Below are positions 34,601 through 40,210 of a stretch of 42,429 nucleotides of DNA, one piece after another. Position numbers and translations under genes: made by a program. This DNA is from JBAYJT01 sp041664965 (GTDB lineage Bacteria; Pseudomonadota; Gammaproteobacteria; UBA9339), in NCBI GenBank assembly GCA_041664965.1, contig JBAYJT010000010.1, positions 1 through 42,429 on the forward strand. The letters run 5' to 3'. The notes under the pieces were generated by a model. It ran no database searches and was not told the origin of the DNA. It was given only the letters and a program-made list of their open reading frames with translations. How positions within the stretch are numbered: position 1 is the first letter of the stretch; each line of letters begins with the position of its first letter.

Positions 34601-36922
34601 TTTTTCACCCGGCATGTGTTTAGATGCATCGGTAAAACCAAGCCCGTAATACTTAAGATCTATCGGCAAGCTCTTACCACCTGGATCTCTGACCGCTACC
34701 CTTACCGTTCCAACATCTTCTTTCGGGAGCTTTGTAATGGTGATTTTAGAATCGCTATCGACTGTGTATGTGATATCTGCATCCGTCAACTCAACGTCGT
34801 TAAACCGCACATGAGTTAGATGTTTACCCGCTGCATCAAGAGTAAAGCCTCGCCCTTCAATGACTATCTTTTTCTGACCACCATTGGCTAAAATAACATC
34901 GGGAGAAATAGAAGTCATTTCTGGAGCTATATCATAGCTAGTGCTGCTGCCATCCGCCGTGCCGCCTTTATTTTTGACTATAACTTTAATTTTTTGCCCG
35001 TTTATAGCTCCCAATATGATGGCGCTACCATCTTCAGTAACTTGCACTAAATCTTCCGGGAAAGCTCCAGACTGCCCATCTAAATAAATCTTAGGTTTCG
35101 GATCACGTGTAAACAAATTGGGAATTGGATTTGGCGCATCTGCGGTAATTCTTAACACACCAGTTTCTTCGTCTAAAATCGCTTGTATAGCATAGTAAGT
35201 CAACGTGCCATCTACTTCTTGCCCCACAATACCTGGCATGTTCACTTTAACTTTAAGTGGGCTTTGCGTAGAAGCACCAACTTCAGACACAGCTGGGGTT
35301 GCAAAACTCATTTCGCTTGGATCAGTCTCACTCGGTGTAACATTAGTAATTTCTTTGCCATTTATTATTACAGAATAGTTACCTGCATTATTGGCGTTGT
35401 TTTGGAAACCAGTACAACGAACCTTAAGTGTCTTTCCGCCTTCATCTAAGCTAACTTCGTCTTTATTGCTAGCGTTGGAGCCTTGCAATGCGTTATTCGC
35501 TGCTGAGTCATCCACAAACACGCAAGAACCGCTGTTTATAAATTCATAAGCATTTTTTAAAGTAACAGTTTCGCCAGTGGAGCGCGTTAAAGTTACATCG
35601 ACTTTACCTGCCGGATGCGCTGGAGTTTTATAAGTAACTTGCGAGCTACTATCTTGCGAAACTTTACTTCCGCTTATTCCACCAAAAATAACAGATGCGA
35701 CAGAATTATTATCGCCAAAGCCGCTACCTGAAATGATTACAGGTGTATTACCTGCACAAGGTCCAAAAGCAGGATTTAAAGAACCTATACGCAAAACCAA
35801 CTCATCTTTAATCGCCAAAACTTGCGCCATACGCACAGCTGGTGTCGATGTCCATTGCACCAAATCATCGCCCATGGCTTTACGCGCACCGAGCTTGCCA
35901 TAAACAGCATGCGTGCCGTTTAAAGTGCTAGGATCAAGATTGTAATTAATATTAATACCAAACTTAGTGTTGTTAGACAATCCATCGCTGCCGATAGTAT
36001 GTCCGCCCACTAAAGCCATTTCAATGCGGTTTCCCGGCAGAGCTGGCATGAGCCAATCGATTTCAGCTTGATATTCTTGATAAGGTTTTCTGCTACTGGC
36101 ACTCAGTTTAACTTTTAAAAAATCAGTCAAAACTTGCTCTAACTTAGCCGTTGCACCAAGTCCAGAGCGGTCTTTGCTGTTTCCTGCATCATATTTAGTA
36201 TTGTAACGCAGCGAATCGTAATTGAGTTCTAAATTAACTAGACTGCTGTCGAATGGCAAAAGATCAACACCGGCGCTAGCCATACGATCTTCGCCACCAG
36301 CAATACGGCGATAATCCGCAATACCTAAAACAGAATCGCTTATCGTGCTTAAAGTTTTGCTATCTGCTTTACTGTAAGCAACACTCAAATTAATTGCATT
36401 GACCATCCCGTGTGATAAAACATATTGATAAGCCAATCCATACGCTGGCTGACCGACCCATTCAGAAACTTTGCCAGTTGTAAAATCGAAATCTAGATTT
36501 TGTGTTAAATATTCTGCAGTAAATTTTAAACGCTGATTGTCATTAAACGCATGCCCGAAAGTGGCACTGTAACGACGCTCGGATTTAGCTAATTCCAAAT
36601 CAAGAGCATAAGCATTATAAGCATTGAGGCCTTGCGCTAACTTGGCTTGCAAGCCATAAGAACCCAATTTGCTATATTGAGCACCAATAGTAAAAGGCAG
36701 TTTCCATCCCAAATCTTGATTGCTAAAAGATAAAGACTGCGAACCATCCGCGTTGGATGTGTTCGCCATGCTGCTTACGATAGCCGAGCAAGAATCAGCT
36801 CCATCTCCATTCATTTCGCCAAGCTGGCAAATCTTTGCCCCCATAACTACTGGGTAAAGTAAAACTAACCCGAATACTAGGGAGAAAATCTTCTTCATCA
36901 TATTTTTACTTCTTTTACTCAT
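28631..36922 (-). CDS. Giant surface protein: barrel-like N-terminus plus IPT/TIG and Big_2 Ig-like domains
   Basis: This 2763-residue protein begins with a signal peptide (MKKIFSLVFGLVLLYPVVMG). Residues about 45-370 show repeated amphipathic strands (LKFTAEYLTQNLDFDF, FGININYNL) resembling a beta-barrel. From about 378 come at least ten IPT/TIG domains (NTPVIISGSGFGDNN is a typical one). Four Big_2-like domains follow at about 1510-1870 (SIAITPKSSSIAKGETQGYT), then more IPT/TIG units. A final domain of about 150 residues carries four cysteines. The layout recalls intimin/invasin-type inverse autotransporters (barrel first, Ig passenger after), though no LysM domain is seen. A role in adhesion is inferred. 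The first ATG is supported by TTGAGGAAAAT immediately upstream. Confidence 0.85.
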   Translation of the reverse strand: MSKRSKNMMKKIFSLVFGLVLLYPVVMGAKICQLGEMNGDGADSCSAIVSSMANTSNADGSQSLSFSNQDLGWKLPFTIGAQYSKLGSYGLQAKLAQGLNAYNAYALDLELAKSERRYSATFGHAFNDNQRLKFTAEYLTQNLDFDFTTGKVSEWVGQPAYGLAYQYVLSHGMVNAINLSVAYSKADSKTLSTISDSVLGIADYRRIAGGEDRMASAGVDLLPFDSSLVNLELNYDSLRYNTKYDAGNSKDRSGLGATAKLEQVLTDFLKVKLSASSRKPYQEYQAEIDWLMPALPGNRIEMALVGGHTIGSDGLSNNTKFGININYNLDPSTLNGTHAVYGKLGARKAMGDDLVQWTSTPAVRMAQVLAIKDELVLRIGSLNPAFGPCAGNTPVIISGSGFGDNNSVASVIFGGISGSKVSQDSSSQVTYKTPAHPAGKVDVTLTRSTGETVTLKNAYEFINSGSCVFVDDSAANNALQGSNASNKDEVSLDEGGKTLKVRCTGFQNNANNAGNYSVIINGKEITNVTPSETDPSEMSFATPAVSEVGASTQSPLKVKVNMPGIVGQEVDGTLTYYAIQAILDEETGVLRITADAPNPIPNLFTRDPKPKIYLDGQSGAFPEDLVQVTEDGSAIILGAINGQKIKVIVKNKGGTADGSSTSYDIAPEMTSISPDVILANGGQKKIVIEGRGFTLDAAGKHLTHVRFNDVELTDADITYTVDSDSKITITKLPKEDVGTVRVAVRDPGGKSLPIDLKYYGLGFTDASKHMPGEKAYIRGSVDTGKTTAAVANLFTSDAMLKFGDKEPVTCSSAPDAPCTVDTSTGEVSFTIPDMDSKNTGDVPVAINVTNKQDSLAADSADATFSYVPAKPVLVDAKPLTILPDGGLKTVTIQGNHLANLKKETAVMFNSVDVTSAVDPKDTDKYHISFKYSMPKHDPGSATFKATVATEGGTTPETDLAGFTYAKVDTDFDHIAGHKVKLTADLVNSFSDNAHKPVVHVKRHDSGTKLDDPVDADVSSDGKILTFSAPPTDANGVVVADVLVTNDQGQGDHVNTQITYNAETPVVKTAEFNWLETGAVNNLVLSGDNLETASKVTIAGKDYTPDSKDKTSVTLKDINLDAGTPSVTVTTDGGASKPVNITINRSPITSEFKSKVKGGLVTINAKDAKGAVFSDTAWPTINVHFDFDGHDMPATVLSVSHDGKSLTFEAPTTIKPQVGANEVVSAVVTVANPAGDSALTSIEYAAQTPAVASKTYNWLEEGAISEFAIKGENLETASKVKIGDLDNITPASKADKEITIKDLNLPTGTYATVVTTDGGDSDPVNIEVTRSAIQAKPDVVVYKQLVTITADEGVFDKDHLPTVEVQFDGYSKSGENVQFVSSKEITFEAPSTNEKNNANEEVSAVILVTNLAKDFAKCNIQYTAKTPKITSIDLNHGPTIGGTEVKITGENFVSGATVTIGSSATVKSISATEIVCETTAHAAGPADVVVNLPDGQAATLQGDHYTYNALESVTVTAEKDSIAKGSQLQFKAEAKFANEDKILDVTKDPNCIWSSSQAGFASIDSVGLVTAISEGVTDITAKYSDSFSEKISLPKKLTVIAAELTSIAITPKSSSIAKGETQGYTLMGTYSDGQHEISVDQAEWQTSDATKATVEKGVATGVNKTDEGTPVTITATVSGKSDTATLTVTEAKLNSIAITPKTSSIAKGETQSYTLMGTYADGTREISADKAEWHTSDATKATVEKGVATGVNKTDEGTPVTITATVSGKSDSAALTVTAAKLIGIEISPINPTIMVDETKQFMAFKKFTDGTTERIDVDHLDWTSMDTAVATVEETLGIATGVKGGQTTITANFNDGTKVWTDNTTLTVKDLPPSIDSGQSSDWLQDGGKRKITIYGNYLSGMTLDGLDVVGGAPISHGEATASADGKRVTISDVNMPSGVSTVSVHLHTTAGSAEGSFNVHYHGLTLNQPTGSAGTPVIITTDNIAKTELFAPNLNVTFGTGESAKPAENIKRVDGHTITCNVPNLDTNSTDTVPVTVQNQNQDPATTDSATQFFTYKFRPIIPAQAIHLLKDIKKDDNQTIVLHGSKLAGANAVSVSGCSACSVVTSDETSITIANANLVAGTYSTTVTTPEGTSTPADITITRTPVITTFSGKSGDQVTVEAADGNQVFSKASPASLPKVHIVMDHGEEGDLSGVTVDDSLKKITFKAPSPLHQSGANAITHSAAITVTNPGKDVAKSGFDYKVPTVTADQPFNWLSGGGSKNLSIKGTDLDGVTSVTIGEKAFTGEQIIDKTSTGFTVKGVNKPATDTPIITVTTPLGTSEPQKLQIHSYSLIFAPTSKTSGPIAGGTDVTITASDPTVAIFDKASVKLSDFVELKPETKTSTSITVTTKQHEKGAVKIHVINSDAQGDYDYADSPDFTYSDAPIIDSVTRVGMGQPYVLSGGGTLPDDSRITIKGSHFKVGNTDSKVKVGNTDLKPEEFSVDSDTQITIKKVPVRDGKKAGDDVITVSNSGGDTPAITKLQYVGVSGFALTSKTYGSGDAAQVDGGDDIAVTLDEPRYSHSFYPGFVFNTSDIAYGTAAILSGGKTTTPSHKFGEASVTAYVASSSDSEHALYDTDTVNLKLNYHRVYLQCPVPIDAEFGWAPNVLESNGLGNSFTTTGAKYKSEPNPNYTKFTAIYAHGDEIKPADSFVCQYGGREARVALRVNDDLRGRVDNATDKKFIDKTTGRLVKDYGNGTCISIGPSGPDKTTDRCTLVYTVQ
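31614..32090 (-). repeat. Near-identical Big_2 domain repeat (267-bp period)
   Basis: The stretches starting at 31614 and 31881 agree almost perfectly over about 100 bp, then diverge moderately; both encode VEKGVATGVNKTDEGTPVTI and its flanks. The period is 267 bp (89 residues, one Big_2 domain). The other domains of the protein are far more diverged. Confidence 0.85.
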
Positions 36923-36971
36923 ATTTTCCTCAATTTCAAGGTCCCTTTATATCACAATTACACTTAAAAAT

Positions 36972-37023
36972 CTAACCCTTTGATTTATAACGAAATCATG
37001 TAGACATGTTTTTCTGTATTTTT
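36972..37023 (+). repeat. Dispersed intergenic repeat, copy 6
   Basis: CTAACCCTTTGATTTATAAC, then GAAATCATGTAGACATGTTT, ending TTCTGTATTTTTT. It lies about 50 bp upstream of the giant protein's start and 44 bp past the stop of the 37068-39917 gene. Confidence 0.9.
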
Positions 37024-37067
37024 TAAGGGCAGGCACAAGGCCCGCCCCTACGATTCCTATTTCCTCA

Positions 37068-39917
37068 TTATGTTGACCGTGGCGCTGGCGCAATTGGAGC
37101 CGCTGGCGCTGGTGTGGTTGGCGTTGTCACAGGTGTAGCTGTTGTCGTGGCAGAAGCTGCTGACGGCGCAGGCGACGGTGGTGCAGCAAATAATGAATGA
37201 GGCGAGCTACTTAACCTAGGTCCTGTGTTTCCCGGTAGAAAACTTGGTGTACTTGACCCGCCACTTGCACTTGCCGCTCCCGAAGCAGTCATTGGGGTTG
37301 AAATAGATGCAGCTAATGTTTCCCCTGCTGCCATTATCTCCCTAGTAAGTCGTGCCGAATTCTGAATATCAAGTTGATGTCGATCAACATTAGCATCGTC
37401 CCCACCTGTAGTGATTGAAGATGATGCAGAAAGAGCTGCAATGCTTGAAGCGCTCGCAGGCAAAGCACCAGGATGCACAGAATTAGGATGTGGTACCGGC
37501 TGCGGTGATGATGGAGGTGGTAGCGGCGGCGACGGAGGCGTAGCCGAAGCAGTTGGGAAAGTGGAGCTGCTGCTACTTGAACTGCTAGTTGCCCTCTCTC
37601 GAGCCACTCCCCCCACTATCCCAATAAGACTCGTTAAGGATGCAGTATCTGGACTTTGGTGAGATGCAGAAGTAGCCGAAGAACTAGATGAAGGATTTGC
37701 AGTATTAGAAACTGGTATGGATGGCGCTGGACGTACAGGTGGTGCAGGTCTCTGAGCACCAGATGCTCTCGCTGAAGATAACATTAACGTAATCGATGGC
37801 AATGGTGGTGCAGGAGTTGCTGGTGCAACCGGCGTAGTTGTTGCATGCGCACCACTCGACAAAGCTGGAGCAGGTGTACCAGTACCACCTTGAGCACCTC
37901 TACTTAATGGAGAAGTAACAACTCTTGTAAGCATCAGTGTAGCGGCATTAGTTCTCCCCTCTTCTGCTTGCCTTTCTGCATTAGGCTCCGAGTGGCTCCT
38001 ATCTTTATGTCTTTTATAGAGATAATAACCTCCTTTTCCTACAAGATAGATAGCCAAAAGACCACCCACTAAATTAGCTCCTCCAACTAACCAGTCTCCC
38101 AGTTTTGTTACCATTCCCTCGTGGTTAGCACACTCAACCAATTTTCCAAAAGCACAGCCTCCTGTCGAGGATGAACAGTTTTCGTCCAAAACAGGAGTAA
38201 TAAATTGCCCAAATAATTTTGCTCCTTCTTTTATTGCATCCTCAAACACAACAGAACTAGCAACAGCCATCAAACCTTCCAATCCCATTGTCAATAATTG
38301 CGCCCCTCCTCCCTGCTGCAAAGCCATAAGAAATGATTTTACAGCCAAGCAACAATTACTTTCCGGGTGATCCTTTGATACCGCTTCATTTTTTAATCGT
38401 AAATAATTACCAATCGAACTAAAAAGTATCATGATACCTGTAGCGCTAAAAAGAAATGCTGGCAAGGCAAAGGAACCTTTGCCCGGCATATTCACATTTT
38501 CACCACCAGGTATACCAAAGGCTATTTCTTGCGCTGTAATAGCTGCTTGTCTCACATTTCTACAAGACTGCACAATCGGTTTCAATCCATCCCCGATTAA
38601 CCAAGCCGTAACACAAGACTCCCCTTTTTCGTTAACTCCAAAACCATGTTCACGAGCAAAATTTACCATATCTACAACTGTCTTCGCTGTTTTTGGCAAA
38701 TTTTTCATAAGAACAGAAATCTTCGGGAGATCCTCTTTTGCACATAATATATCTTTCAGATCGTCCCGGATTAGGTCGTTCTTACTGTGTTCATTTTCTT
38801 CCCACGTAGCCTTCAAACGTGACCCACTTATTCCTGCAATGAATACCAATAATAACGCTATCCAAGCATCTGGGTTTCCACTTATAGCTACCGCTTTAGC
38901 TCCAAGTTTTTGCCAAAAACCTTTTGGAGTGCCAAGAGAACCCGTATTGTCAGCATGCTGTAACAAAGGCCGTACTTCGTTCAAACGGTCGTTATTTGTA
39001 CCACCATAATTAGTACGCACGAATTCATTTTGCCTGGCTGGAGGAGCTGGCATTGGTGCAACTTTTTTATTTTGCTCCTGCGTGTCTACTTGTATCAATC
39101 TTTCAACCTTAGTTTGGTCGACTCTTGGGAAACTTTCACTTTCAAATATAGACGCCAAAAACATATCCGAACCCAGGAATATCTTTTTCTTAAAACCAAC
39201 AGGAAAATTCTCCCATCTGTGTCTAGGTTCTTCTAACGTCATATTGTAAACGGCGAAGGCACCAACTATGGCCTGCCTTACTTGATTATTTGCAAAATTA
39301 GTATCCCCTGTTACTTTTCTATAACCAAGAGAATGCTGCCTCTGCCATTCTGCTTGCGCAACTTTTAGGAAAAGTTCAATAATTGAATAATTTGGATGAT
39401 TGCGAACAGCTGCAAGTTTTGTACCTCTAGTTGGGGATGCAGTCGAACTAGAAGAGCTACTGGATGAACCGGATGAAGATGAACCACCTGAGCTCGATTG
39501 TAAATCGATTCCTTGAGCTAAATCAAAAAAAGATTTAATAGTTGTGCTAGTGCCAGTCATTGGGGGCGTTGATAAATGATCAAGCGCAGTTAGAAATTTT
39601 TGAGCCGGGGTACTTGCGTTCTCTTCCTCTTCCTCTTCCTCTTCAGTAATTTCCTCATGAACTGCTCCCGGCGCAGGCGCAGAGACAGGAGCAAGCGCAG
39701 GCGCGGGAACAGGAGGATTTTGGTAAGCCCCAATAAGTGATCCAGCTATAAATTCCTGGATATCTATTGCTCGTTGTATTGCAATAGCGTTTTCATGAAC
39801 TGGTGCTGCTGGAGCATGGCGTAGATCAGCGTTAATTCCGGCATTACCTAAGGGTCTCGTCGTGATGGTAGTGGCAGAAGTACTAGACGTGCTGGATGCT
39901 TGGGTGTGATACAACAT
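37068..39917 (-). CDS. Candidate Dot/Icm effector, membrane protein with long disordered ends
   Basis: I do not recognise a family for this protein of about 949 residues. The N-terminus is Ser/Thr/Pro/Ala-rich with an acidic run (EEITEEEEEEEE) and poly-Ser tracts. A folded part follows (about 160-260; EWQRQHSLGYRKVTG). Next come four hydrophobic segments at about 345-640 (AWIALLLVFIAGISG; FLFSATGIMILFSSIG; MGLEGLMAVASSVVF; LVGGLLAIYLVGKGGYYLY), and a Ser/Ala/Pro-rich tail of about 290 residues ends the protein. A dileucine-type motif EVRPLL occurs near residue 312. I use the ATG at 39917 with GAGGAG upstream; a TTG at 39923 is too close to it. A PmrA-type box lies 98 bp upstream. Effector status is inferred from composition and context. 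Confidence 0.7.
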   Translation of the reverse strand: MLYHTQASSTSSTSATTITTRPLGNAGINADLRHAPAAPVHENAIAIQRAIDIQEFIAGSLIGAYQNPPVPAPALAPVSAPAPGAVHEEITEEEEEEEENASTPAQKFLTALDHLSTPPMTGTSTTIKSFFDLAQGIDLQSSSGGSSSSGSSSSSSSSTASPTRGTKLAAVRNHPNYSIIELFLKVAQAEWQRQHSLGYRKVTGDTNFANNQVRQAIVGAFAVYNMTLEEPRHRWENFPVGFKKKIFLGSDMFLASIFESESFPRVDQTKVERLIQVDTQEQNKKVAPMPAPPARQNEFVRTNYGGTNNDRLNEVRPLLQHADNTGSLGTPKGFWQKLGAKAVAISGNPDAWIALLLVFIAGISGSRLKATWEENEHSKNDLIRDDLKDILCAKEDLPKISVLMKNLPKTAKTVVDMVNFAREHGFGVNEKGESCVTAWLIGDGLKPIVQSCRNVRQAAITAQEIAFGIPGGENVNMPGKGSFALPAFLFSATGIMILFSSIGNYLRLKNEAVSKDHPESNCCLAVKSFLMALQQGGGAQLLTMGLEGLMAVASSVVFEDAIKEGAKLFGQFITPVLDENCSSSTGGCAFGKLVECANHEGMVTKLGDWLVGGANLVGGLLAIYLVGKGGYYLYKRHKDRSHSEPNAERQAEEGRTNAATLMLTRVVTSPLSRGAQGGTGTPAPALSSGAHATTTPVAPATPAPPLPSITLMLSSARASGAQRPAPPVRPAPSIPVSNTANPSSSSSATSASHQSPDTASLTSLIGIVGGVARERATSSSSSSSSTFPTASATPPSPPLPPPSSPQPVPHPNSVHPGALPASASSIAALSASSSITTGGDDANVDRHQLDIQNSARLTREIMAAGETLAASISTPMTASGAASASGGSSTPSFLPGNTGPRLSSSPHSLFAAPPSPAPSAASATTTATPVTTPTTPAPAAPIAPAPRST

Positions 39918-40014
39918 TATCAAAACTCCTCTTTAAATCAAAATTAACTAAATTTTGTAGTTTAAAAACAATCCAAAAATTTTCCTAAAGAAATTTGGTA
40001 CATCATAACAGAAT

Positions 40015-40034
40015 ATTCTTAAGATAAGCTTAAG
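40015..40034 (-). promoter_or_regulatory. PmrA-type box upstream of the 37068-39917 gene
   Basis: On the minus strand CTTAAGCTTATCTTAAGAAT has two CTTAAG half-sites exactly 11 bp apart, the PmrA spacing, agreeing with cTTAAt at five of six positions each. A TATGAT -10-like hexamer follows ten bases after the second half-site. Confidence 0.5.
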
Positions 40035-40143
40035 AAACAAAAATATTCATGTTTTTTTCATTTTTCGCAAGGATGAACACATTAAGTCCGCCCTACCAAT
40101 ATTAATTTTTATCCAACTCTAGAAACATCCCATACATCCGCTT

Positions 40144-40195
40144 AAAAACATGTCTACATGATTTCCTTAAAAATCAATAAGTTACAAAAATATTC
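40144..40195 (-). repeat. Dispersed intergenic repeat, copy 7
   Basis: On the minus strand: ATTGATTTTTAAGGAAATC then ATGTAGACATGTTTTT. It starts 16 bp after the stop codon of the last gene in the window. Confidence 0.9.
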
Positions 40196-40210
40196 CTTCT
40201 TTACGTGCAT

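Noticed and set aside
36923..36971. PmrA box upstream of the giant Ig-like protein or of the Dot/Icm operon
   Set aside because: No pair of CTTAA half-sites 11 bp apart could be found in either region.
37411..37662. Plus-strand open frame inside the 37068-39917 gene
   Set aside because: Shadow of a low-complexity Ser/Pro/Ala coding region on the other strand.
1505..40195. Dispersed repeats as a CRISPR array
   Set aside because: The copies are single, kilobases apart and in both orientations, with no regular spacers or cas genes.
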